Counted from the first letter of the stretch, positions 8,184 through 17,308 are shown. The stretch: 64,000 nucleotides of DNA from Desulfolucanica intricata (GCF_001592105.1 NZ_BCWE01000019.1:1-64000); one strand, 5' to 3'. A program made the numbers and translations. Notes: generated by a model not told the origin, from the letters alone.

Positions 8184-9666
8184 CCGCTTCGACTCCTCCT
8201 TTGGCGGACTTTACTTTAAAAATAAAACCTAAGACTTGTAAAGCAATCAATGGCGTTAACGCAACCATTGATATCATGCCGAATCCTTCTCTTAAAACAT
8301 CTGCTCCCTCAATTGCTTCCGCCACACCTTGGGCAAAAGCCAGGATAAAAGTTGCTGTCATCGGTCCGGAGGCAACACCCCCGGAATCGAAGGCAATACC
8401 CACAAATAGCTTTGGTACAAAATAACTCATGGCAATGGCGATGATATATCCTGGCAATAGATAATGCCATAATTGTACTTCAGCTATGATTATTCTGATC
8501 ATGGAGAGACCAATTGCCGTGCCAACTCCAATTGATAAAGCAAATAATACCACTTTCCTTTTCACATACCCACTGGTCACATCTTCTATCTGGTGCGTAA
8601 GTACGTGCACAGCAGGCTCGGCCAAGATGGTTACTAAGCCCAGAATAAATCCGATAATTACCACATAAGACTTATTCTCCAGTGATGCGACGCTGTATCC
8701 TACAATACTGCCCACGTCCATAAAACCTGCGTTAACACCCACTAAAAACAATACTAAACCTAAAAATGTATACACAATACCTTTTAAAATTTTATGAACG
8801 GTTCTTCGGAGCAGTTTAAAAGAAATCACTTGAAAAACTAAAAATAGGATGATGATAGGAAGCAGTGCGAGAATGATTTCCCCTGCTATTATCGGCAATT
8901 TATGAATAAAGGGTGCGATAATGGAAGTTGATGCAGAGACGCTATATTCAAGGCTTCCTGAAATTTCATCTGTTCCGGCGATAATATTCATCACCATTAC
9001 AGATATTATAGCACCTACAGACGTAATAGCAACCAGGCCGAAACTGTCTTTTTCAGAAGCCTTACTATCTTTTTTTAAGGCAGAAACACCCAGGGCGAGA
9101 GCTAAAATAAAGGGGACGGTTAAAGCACCGGTGGTGGCACCGGAAGCGTCAAAAGATATAGCAAGAAACTCCGGTGAGGTAAAGACAGCTAGCGCAAAAA
9201 CAATTAAATATAGTATGGTCAGTAGTTTGTATAAAGGTATATTGTAAACTATTCTGATCAAGCCCAGGGCGAGGAGTGCGGCAATACCGACAGATACAAT
9301 GACAACAATGGTAAACTTTGAAATCACGCCGCCTGTTACAAAATCCACTTGTCCAGCCAGGATATGCAAATCAGGTTCAGCAATAGAAATAAAAAAACCC
9401 AGAAAAAACCCGGCGACACCTACGATCCATAATTTATTTGATTTCGTCAGAGTTTGGCCCATTAAATTACCGATGGGAGTGATCCCTTTATCTACTCCGA
9501 CTAAAAAAATAGACAGTCCGATAATTATCAGGAAAGCCCCGAGAAGGAATCTAATTAGTTGAGGTATTTCCAGAGGGGTAATGGTTAAATGTAATATCAA
9601 AACTATAACTGTAATGGGCAGAACGGAAAATATAACTTCTTTGAATTTCTCAAAAAGTATACTCAA
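8158..9666 (-). CDS. DUF1538 family membrane protein (two repeats)
   Basis: A 502-residue polytopic protein made of two homologous halves. Parallel motifs are LVGVDKGITPIGNLMGQ with GFFISIAEPDLHILAGQ in the first half, and LVGVNAGFMDVGSIVGY with GLVTILAEPAVHVLTHQ in the second. Both halves also have a SFDASGATTG/AFDSGGVASG loop. The AEP..H pair and the duplicated fold look like a transporter or channel. DUF1538 genes often neighbour PII-like genes. It starts at TTG behind GAGGGAAGTG, 15 bases after the XRE gene. The substrate is not known. Confidence 0.85.
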   Translation of the reverse strand: MSILFEKFKEVIFSVLPITVIVLILHLTITPLEIPQLIRFLLGAFLIIIGLSIFLVGVDKGITPIGNLMGQTLTKSNKLWIVGVAGFFLGFFISIAEPDLHILAGQVDFVTGGVISKFTIVVIVSVGIAALLALGLIRIVYNIPLYKLLTILYLIVFALAVFTSPEFLAISFDASGATTGALTVPFILALALGVSALKKDSKASEKDSFGLVAITSVGAIISVMVMNIIAGTDEISGSLEYSVSASTSIIAPFIHKLPIIAGEIILALLPIIILFLVFQVISFKLLRRTVHKILKGIVYTFLGLVLFLVGVNAGFMDVGSIVGYSVASLENKSYVVIIGFILGLVTILAEPAVHVLTHQIEDVTSGYVKRKVVLFALSIGVGTAIGLSMIRIIIAEVQLWHYLLPGYIIAIAMSYFVPKLFVGIAFDSGGVASGPMTATFILAFAQGVAEAIEGADVLREGFGMISMVALTPLIALQVLGFIFKVKSAKGGVEADGNTELSR

Positions 9667-9681
9667 ATAATATCACTTCCC

Positions 9682-10026
9682 TCAGGTTTTATTGTTTAAT
9701 TTCTTTTTACTGCGTAAAAAGTCTATAAAATTTCTCACCTCTTCCAGTTCTTTTTCATCCAGATCTTCAATTCCAGGTAAACTTACCGGGGCAGATGCAG
9801 TTGGTAAAAAATCATTTGTATATCCTGCCGCCTGCATGATTTCTTCAAAATTTATACCTAGGGCATTAGCAATAGATTTCAGAATAAGGGGGGAGGGGTT
9901 TTTTCTTTCCCCGGTTTCCAAACGGTATATTTCCGTATGGCTGATATGAGCAAGGTCAGCCAGTTTACGCATGGAAAGATTTTTTGCTTTTCTCTGGTCA
10001 GTAATGTATTTTCCTAAGGTGCTCAT
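9682..10026 (-). CDS. XRE-family regulator of the DUF1538/PII operon
   Basis: A 114-residue regulator with a Cro/C1 HTH at residues 5-60 (RKAKNLSMRKLADLAHISHT, then RLETGERKNPSPLIL) and a short C-terminal tail ending LRSKKKLN. It is first in a three-gene minus-strand operon, 15 bases before the DUF1538 gene, so it is likely its local regulator. Its C-terminus LDEKELEEVRNFIDFL resembles a short dimerisation helix seen in small SinR-like proteins. Confidence 0.85.
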   Translation of the reverse strand: MSTLGKYITDQRKAKNLSMRKLADLAHISHTEIYRLETGERKNPSPLILKSIANALGINFEEIMQAAGYTNDFLPTASAPVSLPGIEDLDEKELEEVRNFIDFLRSKKKLNNKT

Positions 10027-10202
10027 TTAGTACACCCCTTTTTTACAGCTAAGAGTATTATAACATAAATGTAACCGGTAGGGAATAATAATAAGGTTAT
10101 TTGGTGACAATCGGTTCCAGGAAATTTGTTATCTTTCAATCACAGAGTCCATGGTCTTAAAGTTGTTAGTAAAAATTCATAGTGCTCAGAATTCAAAAAA
10201 AA

Positions 10203-10231
10203 TTGGAACATAATACAATATACAGCATAAT
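10203..10231 (+). promoter_or_regulatory. predicted promoter of the haloperoxidase gene
   Basis: TTGGAA and CATAAT are separated by 17 bases, about 40 bases before the start codon. Confidence 0.5.
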
Positions 10232-10272
10232 ATGGAAATGTGATGAAAATTAAATGTTGAGGTGGACAAAAA

Positions 10273-11820
10273 ATGAGCGAAAAAGAGGTTAACTTGGTAG
10301 AATCCTGTGATATTGGGCCTGCAAGTGCGCGGAAACGTCCTAAACAGGCATATCAACTTCGCAATCAGGCAGCGCTGTTTCAAATGGACCTCCCCAACCC
10401 AGGCCATCCATGTAACGGTGATGAAAATTTGTTTACTAATAAAATCGGTAACTTTTCCAAGGGGCTGCCCCATAATCATCTCGGTGAAGTTGACCTCAAT
10501 GCCTATAGGGACATGATCAGGGCTTTATCCACCGGTAACCCTGACGATTTTGAATTTATACCTTTGGGGGGCCTTACCAAGCTGGCCAGTCCCCAGACTG
10601 CTTACGCATTCGAGATGGTAGGACCGGACACTCATCATTTAAGTACGAATCCGGCACCAGCCTTCAGCAGTGCCTGGAATGCCAGTGAAATGGCTGAACT
10701 TTACTGGCTGGCGTTAACCCGTGATGTGCCATTTACAGAGTACAACACCGATCCGGCTACCCTCGCCGCTGCCGCTGATCTGTCTAATAATTTTTCTGAT
10801 TTTCGTGGACCGAAAGTCAATGGAAAGGTCACCCCGGATACCCTGTTTCGTGGGAATACGCCCGGAGACTTAACGGGGCCCTATATTTCCCAGTTCCTGT
10901 GGAAAGACATTCCCTATGGGGCCACAACGATTGTTCAGCGATATCGCACCACTATGGCCGGCGTCGACCATATGACCTCGTATGAGGATTGGTTAAATAC
11001 TCAGAATGGGTTTCCTTCGGGCACAAATCAATTCGACCCCCAGCCCCGCTATATCCGCAATGGCCGGGATTTAGGCGAATATACTCATCGTGATTTTACC
11101 TTCCAGGGTTTTCTTAGTGCATGTTTGATTCTACTCAGTTATGGCTCGGCAGCACTGGCCCCGAATAACCCCTATCTGCGTTCGGCAACCCAGATTGGTA
11201 GATCCACTTTCGGTGCCCCACATATTCTGGATTTTGTGGCCCGGGCGACGCGGACAGCGGACATGGCCGCCTGGTACCAAAAGTGGCTGGTCCATCGACG
11301 GCTCCGGCCGGAGGAGTTTGGAGGACGGGTCCACAACCTTTTAACGGGTGCCGCAAATTACCCCATCAACCAAGAACTACTCGATTCCCAGGCGGTTGCT
11401 GAAGTGTTCAGCAAATTTGGCACCTACCTTTTGCCCCAGGCCTATGCGGAAGGATGCCCCACCCACCCGGCCTATCCCGCCGGTCACGCTTGCGTTGCCG
11501 GGGCAGGGGCGACCATGCTAAAGGCGTTTTTCAAAGAATCATTTATTATTCCCAACCCGGTTGTAGCCAGTGCCGACGGCCTTTCGCTGCTCCCCTACTC
11601 GGGGCCGGCCCTGACAGTGGGTGGGGAACTGAACAAACTTGCCAGCAATATAGGCCTTGGTCGCAATGCCGCAGGTGTACACTGGCGCTCAGACGGCGAG
11701 GGCCTAAAGCTGGGCGAAGCTGTGGCCATCGGAATACTGCAGGATTACAGGAAAACATACAATGAAGATTTTGGCGGTTTCACCTTTACTAAATTTGACG
11801 GCACTATCATATCAATTTAA
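10273..11820 (+). CDS. vanadium-dependent haloperoxidase (PAP2 superfamily)
   Basis: A 515-residue protein with the full bromoperoxidase active-site set at the expected spacings: Lys337 and Arg345 (KWLVHRRLRPEEFGG), His398 and Gly404-His405 (HPAYPAGHACVAGAG), Arg464 and vanadate-ligand His470 (GRNAAGVHWRSDGEG). The spacing equals Corallina Lys398/Arg406, His478/His485 and Arg545/His551. The usual Ser of PSGH is Ala403. These enzymes use hydrogen peroxide to oxidise halides, or are relatives with phosphatase-like folds. No signal peptide is evident. Codon use is richer in G and C than neighbours, with long antisense frames, suggesting transfer. ATG follows TGAGGTGG. Confidence 0.85.
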   Translation: MSEKEVNLVESCDIGPASARKRPKQAYQLRNQAALFQMDLPNPGHPCNGDENLFTNKIGNFSKGLPHNHLGEVDLNAYRDMIRALSTGNPDDFEFIPLGGLTKLASPQTAYAFEMVGPDTHHLSTNPAPAFSSAWNASEMAELYWLALTRDVPFTEYNTDPATLAAAADLSNNFSDFRGPKVNGKVTPDTLFRGNTPGDLTGPYISQFLWKDIPYGATTIVQRYRTTMAGVDHMTSYEDWLNTQNGFPSGTNQFDPQPRYIRNGRDLGEYTHRDFTFQGFLSACLILLSYGSAALAPNNPYLRSATQIGRSTFGAPHILDFVARATRTADMAAWYQKWLVHRRLRPEEFGGRVHNLLTGAANYPINQELLDSQAVAEVFSKFGTYLLPQAYAEGCPTHPAYPAGHACVAGAGATMLKAFFKESFIIPNPVVASADGLSLLPYSGPALTVGGELNKLASNIGLGRNAAGVHWRSDGEGLKLGEAVAIGILQDYRKTYNEDFGGFTFTKFDGTIISI

Positions 11821-11840
11821 GCGCGATTCCTGTCTTTCTA

Positions 11841-11880
11841 AAAGCAAAGGGGATGCTTATCCTGCACCCCCTTTGCTTAC
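11841..11880 (+). terminator. terminator after the haloperoxidase gene
   Basis: AAGCAAAGGGG pairs with CCCCTTTGCTT around a 13-base loop. Confidence 0.7.
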
Positions 11881-12009
11881 CTTAATTTTATAATCTTTTG
11901 CATTTGCTGTTATCCAAACATTTTTTGAAAACAGTATAAGAAAAATAAGGAATTGATAAGGAACCACCCTATTATATACAATTAGAGAAAAGATAAGAGA
12001 GGTGGGAAA

Positions 12010-12549
12010 ATGAAAACGGAATACATATATAAATATAATTCCCATATCGGTATGCTCACTGTTTTAAGCGACGGTGAAAATATCACAGGACTTTGGATAA
12101 AGAATATAAGGAACAGTGAAAACTCTGAAATAATTGAGGTTGATGCAGGTGATTTACCTGTTTTTGAGAAAACTCGTGAATGGCTTGACTGTTATTTTGA
12201 CGGTAAAGAACCGGATTTTATGCCTCCGGTAAAGACTAAAGGGACGGAGTTTCGTCAATCTGTGTGGAGGATACTTCGTGAAATTCCATATGGAAAGGTG
12301 ATAACATATGGTGATATTGCCGGGAGGATAGCATTACAAACAGGCAAAACAAAAATGTCCGCGCGTGCTGTGGGGGGTGCGGTCGGAAATAATCCCGTTT
12401 CCATACTTATTCCGTGTCACCGTGTTGTCGGGGCAAAGGGAAACCTTACGGGATATGGCGGTGGACTTGATATAAAGGTACGTCTGATGCAATTGGAAGG
12501 TATGGATATGAGCAGATTTCATATGCCCTCAAAAAAAAGACAGAAGTGA
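12010..12549 (+). CDS. ogt: methylated-DNA-[protein]-cysteine S-methyltransferase
   Basis: A 179-residue protein with the methyl-acceptor motif IPCHRVVG near residue 136, the helix-turn-helix segment FRQSVWRILREIPYGKVITYGDIA and the GGLDIKVRLMQLEG end typical of Ogt. It repairs O6-alkylguanine by suicidal transfer of the alkyl group to the cysteine in PCHR. The ATG at 12010 lies seven bases behind GAGGTGGG. It is a single-gene unit. Confidence 0.93.
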   Translation: MKTEYIYKYNSHIGMLTVLSDGENITGLWIKNIRNSENSEIIEVDAGDLPVFEKTREWLDCYFDGKEPDFMPPVKTKGTEFRQSVWRILREIPYGKVITYGDIAGRIALQTGKTKMSARAVGGAVGNNPVSILIPCHRVVGAKGNLTGYGGGLDIKVRLMQLEGMDMSRFHMPSKKRQK

Positions 12550-13095
12550 TTTTAGACCGCTTCTACAAACTGACATTGGATGACAAGACCTATCTATGGC
12601 ATTTTATAGATATTCTATAATTTGATTTTTTCTAACTTACTATCAAATATTGGTTCCCTTTGAGCCATAGAGCGGTAAGAAAAGCGCAAGCTTAATATAG
12701 CATGCGCTTTTTCCTGTTGTTTTTAAAATAGCTGTTAATTATAGAATTTATTTAACTGTTCCTTTATTAGCAGGGCATCTCTTTGATGTGCAGGAGTCTT
12801 TTAATTTTCACTGCTCACCTTCCTTAATCAATTCCCAATATCCGCCCCGGTTTTGAACCAGTACTTTAATTGTAACTGCTTTAATTGTATCTTCGAGGTG
12901 AACTTCGGTATTCCCTTTAATAGACATGGCCAAAACCGGAGTTACTTTTTAAGATAGGCACAGAGAAGTTTTACGGAAAATCGTAAGCTTCTTTTTTTAT
13001 TCTGCTAATAAGAAAACGGCATAATGCTGATTATGTATAGTATTGGTAAAATGAGAATAATCTCTTAGTTAAAAAATTTAAAATTTTTTTAATAA
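12550..13095. other. intergenic region with two hairpins
   Basis: No supported gene. Hairpins with T-runs lie at 12681-12713 (AAAGCGCA/TGCGCTTT) and 12965-13000 (AGAAG...CTTCTTTTTTT). The reverse strand at 12808-12927 has a 39-codon frame without a ribosome-binding site. Confidence 0.5.
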
Positions 13096-13138
13096 TGTGA
13101 TCGGCGTCACTTTATAAAAAAAGGTTTTGCTATATAAT
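13096..13138 (+). promoter_or_regulatory. CRP/FNR-family (HcpR-like) site and extended -10 promoter before rrf2-hcp
   Basis: TGTGATCGGCGTCACT (13096-13111) is a GTGA-N6-TCAC palindrome of the CRP/FNR type; HcpR sites before hcp genes in sulfate reducers have this form. A TGC-TATATAAT extended -10 ends at 13138. With transcription starting near 13145 the site centre is at about -41.5, the class II activator position. Confidence 0.6.
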
Positions 13139-13242
13139 CAAAAACAAGTTAGGGTTTACCATAAGTATTAAATCATACCACATTATTTAAAAACAAAGGG
13201 GACTAATAATATCCCCTTGGTCCTTAAGGGTGTCGTCGAAAA

Positions 13243-13644
13243 ATGCAGATTACAAGACAAACAGAATACGCTATACATACTGTGATAGAACTTTCCAAAA
13301 TACCTTTTGGTGATGTAGTTCAGATCAAAGAAATAGCCGGCAAACACAATATTCCGGAAACATTTCTCAAAAAAACTGTCCAAGCATTAAGCAAAAGCGG
13401 TATCGTTGCTACTCATCGAGGTACAAATGGTGGAGTAAGGTTGGCCCGGCCAAGTGATAGCATTACCCTGGCTGATGTACTGGTAGCCATTGAAGGACCT
13501 CTGGCTTTGAACGTTTGTTTAGAAGCGAACTATGATTGTGACAATCAATCCACCTGCCGTATACATGAAATATTGAAAAGAACACAAAACACGATACTAA
13601 AGGAGCTTTCAAAGGAAAGCTTTGCAAATATCGTGAGTGAATAA
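13243..13644 (+). CDS. Rrf2-family Fe-S transcriptional regulator
   Basis: A 133-residue protein with an N-terminal winged helix (QITRQTEYAIHTVIEL, then HRGTNGGVRLARP) and three cysteines at 92, 99 and 105 (C-x6-C-x5-C), the [2Fe-2S] ligand set of IscR and NsrR. It precedes hcp by 37 bases in the same direction, so a nitrosative-stress or nitric-oxide-sensing role like NsrR is likely. The upstream CRP-like palindrome suggests a second, HcpR-type input. Confidence 0.88.
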   Translation: MQITRQTEYAIHTVIELSKIPFGDVVQIKEIAGKHNIPETFLKKTVQALSKSGIVATHRGTNGGVRLARPSDSITLADVLVAIEGPLALNVCLEANYDCDNQSTCRIHEILKRTQNTILKELSKESFANIVSE

Positions 13645-13681
13645 CCATTAACTAAATAATTATTAAAAGGAGGAGTTAAGA

Positions 13682-15316
13682 ATGTTTTGTAACCAGTGTG
13701 AACAAACTGCTAAAGGACTTGGTTGTACAGTAATGGGAGTCTGCGGGAAAAAGCCTGATGTTGCAGCTTTACAAGACCTACTGCTTCATGCAATTAAGGG
13801 ACTGTCCCTGTATGCCAATGAAGGATACCGGGTGGGTGTAAAGGATCCGGAAGTTAATGTCTTTACCTGTGAAGCAATATTTTCTACTCTTACAAACGTA
13901 AACTTTGACCCGGAGCGCTTGCAAGTACTTATTAATCGCTGTTCCGAACTTACCGCACAGTTGAAAGAAAAAGTGGCTCAAGCCGGTGGCAATGTAAATT
14001 TCTCAGATCCCTCTGCTAATTTTACTCCGGCAGTGGATTTAGATGCCTTAATCAAGCAGGGTGAGTTGGCGGGCATGGTAACCGACCAGAATGCTGATCC
14101 GGACATCCAATCCCTGCAGCAAATCCTGGTCTATGGTATTAAAGGTGTATCAGCTTACGCTGATCATGCTCATATTCTCGGACAGTCGGACGAGAAGGTG
14201 TACGCTTTTATCTATGAAGGAATGGCAGCTTTGACTAATAAGGAACTTACCTTAGATGACTGGGTAACCCTGGTGCTTAAGTGTGGTGAAATAAACCTAA
14301 GGGTTATGGAACTCCTTGATGCAGCAAATACCGGTACTTACGGGCATCCTGTACCAACCCCTGTTCCCCTGGGACACAAGAAAGGTAAATGTATTCTGAT
14401 TTCCGGCCATGACTTAAAAGACCTGGAGGAACTTTTGAAGCAGACTGAGGGAAAAGGTATTTATGTATATACCCATGGAGAAATGCTGCCAACCCACGGT
14501 TATCCGGAATTAAAGAAATATAAACACTTCTATGGCCATTTTGGTACCGCCTGGCAGAACCAGAAGAAAGAATTTGCTCAGTTCCCCGGGGCCATTTTGA
14601 TGACGACCAACTGTATACAAGAGCCCCAGGAAGCTTATGCAGGCAATATTTTTACCACCGGATTGGTAGCCTGGCCCGGCGTTAAACATGTAAAGAACAG
14701 TGATTTTACACCGGTTATTGAAAAGGCACTGGCAATGCCCGGTTTTGAAGCGGATGAAGACAAAGGAAGTGTCATGGTAGGCTTTGCCCGTAATGCAGTA
14801 CTTGGTGTAGCAGACAAAGTAATTGAAGGAGTTAAAAGCGGTGCTATTAAACATTTCTTCCTGGTAGGGGGTTGTGACGGTATTAAACCGGGCCGCAGCT
14901 ACTATGCCGAGTTTGTGGAAAAAGCACCCAAAGATACTGTTATATTAACCCTGGCCTGCGGTAAATTCCGTTTCTTTGACAAGCAGCTGGGTGATATCGG
15001 TGGTATTCCGAGATTACTGGACATTGGCCAATGCAATGATGCATACTCAGCTGTCCAGATTGCCGTAGCTCTGGCCAAAGCCTTTGATTGTGGGGTTAAT
15101 GATCTGCCTCTCTCTTTAGTACTCTCCTGGTATGAGCAAAAGGCAGTAGCTATTCTGCTCACTTTATTGCACCTGGGCATTAAGAATATTCGTCTTGGTC
15201 CCAGTCTGCCGGCCTTTGTAAGTCCGAACGTATTGGATGTACTGGTCAAGAATTTTGATATAAAACCTATAACTACGGTTGACGAGGACCTCCAAGCAAT
15301 ACTTAACAAAAATTAA
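13682..15316 (+). CDS. hcp: hydroxylamine reductase / hybrid-cluster protein
   Basis: A 544-residue prismane protein. The N-terminal cluster ligands are Cys3, Cys6, Cys15 and Cys21 (CNQC...C.....C, the strict-anaerobe arrangement). Hybrid-cluster segments appear later, including GHDLKDLEELL, TTNCIQEPQEAY, VGGCDGIKPGR and LACGKFRFF. Hcp reduces nitric oxide or hydroxylamine and protects against nitrosative stress in the cytoplasm. The gene has AAAAGGAGG eight bases before ATG and follows the Rrf2 regulator; no Hcr reductase is adjacent. Confidence 0.96.
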   Translation: MFCNQCEQTAKGLGCTVMGVCGKKPDVAALQDLLLHAIKGLSLYANEGYRVGVKDPEVNVFTCEAIFSTLTNVNFDPERLQVLINRCSELTAQLKEKVAQAGGNVNFSDPSANFTPAVDLDALIKQGELAGMVTDQNADPDIQSLQQILVYGIKGVSAYADHAHILGQSDEKVYAFIYEGMAALTNKELTLDDWVTLVLKCGEINLRVMELLDAANTGTYGHPVPTPVPLGHKKGKCILISGHDLKDLEELLKQTEGKGIYVYTHGEMLPTHGYPELKKYKHFYGHFGTAWQNQKKEFAQFPGAILMTTNCIQEPQEAYAGNIFTTGLVAWPGVKHVKNSDFTPVIEKALAMPGFEADEDKGSVMVGFARNAVLGVADKVIEGVKSGAIKHFFLVGGCDGIKPGRSYYAEFVEKAPKDTVILTLACGKFRFFDKQLGDIGGIPRLLDIGQCNDAYSAVQIAVALAKAFDCGVNDLPLSLVLSWYEQKAVAILLTLLHLGIKNIRLGPSLPAFVSPNVLDVLVKNFDIKPITTVDEDLQAILNKN

Positions 15317-15372
15317 TTATAATTTAATCGTTTCCGGTTATTGATGCCAGATTTGGTGTTCAGTGAAACTAA

Positions 15373-15414
15373 AAAGACCCATAAGGTTGAATAACAATCA
15401 ATCTTATGGGTCTT
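15373..15414 (+). terminator. terminator after hcp
   Basis: AAGACCCATAAG.TTGA pairs with TCAA.CTTATGGGTCTT, followed by a short AT-rich tail. Confidence 0.8.
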
Positions 15415-15576
15415 ATAATTTTAGCATGGGCGAGTAAATCCTCCGCCCCGATTATTTGCAATAAAAATTTTTTCTAACCAACACTGCCTTGTAACCAAGA
15501 TATAACTATATTATAATTTGGTTGGGATAAACATCAGATATTTACCAAACTTTTATTAATAAGTGGAGGTAGTCAT

Positions 15577-16035
15577 ATGTCATATACGTGTGGGTTAGTT
15601 AAGCAATCCTTCCAGCCGGTGCTTTCAATTCGGACCAGAACTTCTGTGGATAAATTACCCAAGGTGTTAGGTGATGCTTACAAATTAATCATGGAATATC
15701 TTGACGAGATAGATGAATACCCGGCAGGAGCTCCGTTTACAGCATATTATAATATGGATATGCAGGATCTTGACGTTGAGATAGGGTTTCCTGTTTGGGA
15801 TGCCTTGCCCGGTAAAAATGAGATTAAGTCAAGTGAAATTCAGGAAGGAAGGCACGCAGTTACCATTCATGTTGGCCCGTATAATAAAATTGAGTCTGCC
15901 TATAATGCTCTTAAGCAATGGATTAAGGATAAAGGATATACACCTACCGGAGTAGCTTATGAGTTTTATTTGAACGATCCGGCCCAGACGCCGGAGAATA
16001 AGCTTAAAACAAGAATACAACTTCCTTTGGCTTAA
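15577..16035 (+). CDS. GyrI-like / AraC effector-binding domain protein
   Basis: A 152-residue single-domain protein of the GyrI/SbmC superfamily. The N-terminus VKQSFQPVLSIRTRTSV, the middle IGFPVWDALP and the segment HAVTIHVGPYNKIESAYNAL followed by a C-terminal acidic strand are typical. Such stand-alone domains bind small hydrophobic or cationic compounds. ATG follows GTGGAGGTAG. It is monocistronic, closed by a terminator at 16077. The ligand cannot be read from the sequence. Confidence 0.85.
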   Translation: MSYTCGLVKQSFQPVLSIRTRTSVDKLPKVLGDAYKLIMEYLDEIDEYPAGAPFTAYYNMDMQDLDVEIGFPVWDALPGKNEIKSSEIQEGRHAVTIHVGPYNKIESAYNALKQWIKDKGYTPTGVAYEFYLNDPAQTPENKLKTRIQLPLA

Positions 16036-16076
16036 ATAAATTATCTAAATATAAATGAAATAAGATGTTTTTGTCA

Positions 16077-16101
16077 AGCTGCCTCTTAGGCAGCTTTTTT
16101 T
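16077..16101 (+). terminator. terminator after the GyrI-like gene
   Basis: AAGCTGCC pairs with GGCAGCTT followed by six T residues. Confidence 0.88.
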
Positions 16102-16121
16102 AACCGTTGAAATTTATAATA

Positions 16122-16160
16122 ATAGGGCTCAAAGGAATATATATCCTTTGGGCTTATTAT
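16122..16160 (-). terminator. terminator after the LysM gene
   Basis: On the minus strand AGCCCAAAGGA pairs with TCCTTTGAGCCC and an AT-rich tail follows. Confidence 0.65.
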
Positions 16161-16196
16161 TTTTATCCTATTTTTGTTTAGGTTCATGAAATATAA

Positions 16197-16754
16197 CTAA
16201 GCAGTGAACCGGCATTCAGCTAATGTTCCTGTAAGTATTGGCTCACCCCGGTTTTCTACTTGGGTATTTATTGGTCTGACCTGGATGACAGTGTTTGAAG
16301 TCAATTCTGCTGTTATCTCGGTAAAAGTTCCTGACCAGGTTGGGAAAGTTTCAGAAGTAGACTCAAGAACCCACTGCCAGGTAATTAAACCGGGTATAAA
16401 CGCAACTCCCTGGTAAGCATTAAAGTTGCCCAACTCTTGAGGTTTTGCCAGACCATTTGCAGCAATGGTGATAGCAGTTCGTCCCGGACGTAACTCTTGC
16501 AATTTTCGTACAAGGGCTGAACCCAAAGCATCAACAGGGGCGCTGCCTGTACGGTTTAGAACAGCGCAGCAAGGCAATTTAATTCCTGTAGAAGTTGATG
16601 AACCTGGTATGTTTATAATATCGCCCGGACTAAGATTGTCCGGATTTTGAATTTGCGGGTTAGCTTTCTTTAGGTTAGATAATGAAATATTAAACCGGCT
16701 TGCAATAGACCACATTGAGTCGCCGGGTTTGACGGTGTATGATTGACCATTCAT
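16197..16754 (-). CDS. LysM-domain protein
   Basis: A protein of 185 residues with one N-terminal LysM domain (about residues 3-50: YTVKPGDSMWSIASRFNIS, then NPDNLSPGDIINIPG) that binds peptidoglycan or chitin-like glycan. The C-terminal ~130 residues (PCCAVLNRTGSAPVDALGSA onward) are a beta-rich domain I do not recognise. The ATG at 16754 has GGAGG eight bases upstream; the longer frame would start in that site. There is no signal peptide, as in spore-coat or cortex LysM proteins such as SafA. A spore role is a guess. Confidence 0.8.
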   Translation of the reverse strand: MNGQSYTVKPGDSMWSIASRFNISLSNLKKANPQIQNPDNLSPGDIINIPGSSTSTGIKLPCCAVLNRTGSAPVDALGSALVRKLQELRPGRTAITIAANGLAKPQELGNFNAYQGVAFIPGLITWQWVLESTSETFPTWSGTFTEITAELTSNTVIQVRPINTQVENRGEPILTGTLAECRFTA

Positions 16755-17055
16755 TATGAATACCTCCAAAAGTAGTATGATATTTATATTATGTAAATTG
16801 TATAATATTGGCTACCGGTTAACTTTATTAAATATAGATAATTGTATATCGATATTTCTGAATTGCAGCTATTTATTAAGACTTTGTAACTTTTTATTAC
16901 AATGTTTTATTCGTAAAATTAGTTGTGAAATACCGGACTTTATATTTAGCCATTTAATATCGGATTTATACAATTGGCCGAAAGATAATTGAGAAAAAAA
17001 AGTACTAATACTACACTGCAATTAAATTAAAACTACATCAAAAGGGGGTAATATT

Positions 17056-17289
17056 ATGGGACGTTCAGTTATTTGTCCGTATAGTTTCTGTGATATATCT
17101 TCACCTACCAATCAGGGTAAAGAGAAATATTACCAAACTATAATCAGTGAGGTTTCTGATAACAATGCAACAATGAGATATTGGCACCTAATTAATGAAG
17201 AAATACCGGAACTGAGTAAGAAAAGTAAAGGCTTTTGGAATGATATTTTGGTAAATTTTCTTAACAACTTTGAATTTAACAGAAAATGA
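17056..17289 (+). CDS. small hypothetical protein
   Basis: A 77-residue frame with AAAAGGGGG nine bases before ATG. It opens with a Cys-containing segment SVICPYSFCDISSP (CPYSFC, a C-x4-C pair) and continues as a charged helical region rich in Asn and Lys. No family is recognised. It overlaps nothing, and the next small frame starts 20 bases after its stop, so the two look like an operon. Confidence 0.5.
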   Translation: MGRSVICPYSFCDISSPTNQGKEKYYQTIISEVSDNNATMRYWHLINEEIPELSKKSKGFWNDILVNFLNNFEFNRK

Positions 17290-17308
17290 TATTAAAGGAG
17301 GTAATGCT

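Noticed and set aside
11131-11765. Several long frames on both strands inside the haloperoxidase gene
   Set aside because: GC-rich shadows of the real gene, without ribosome-binding sites or any recognisable family.
12808-12927. 39-codon minus-strand frame
   Set aside because: No Shine-Dalgarno site and no recognisable similarity; only mentioned as part of the gap.
16756-16992. 78-residue plus-strand frame after the LysM gene
   Set aside because: AT-rich composition, starts inside the LysM gene's promoter region and lacks a ribosome site.
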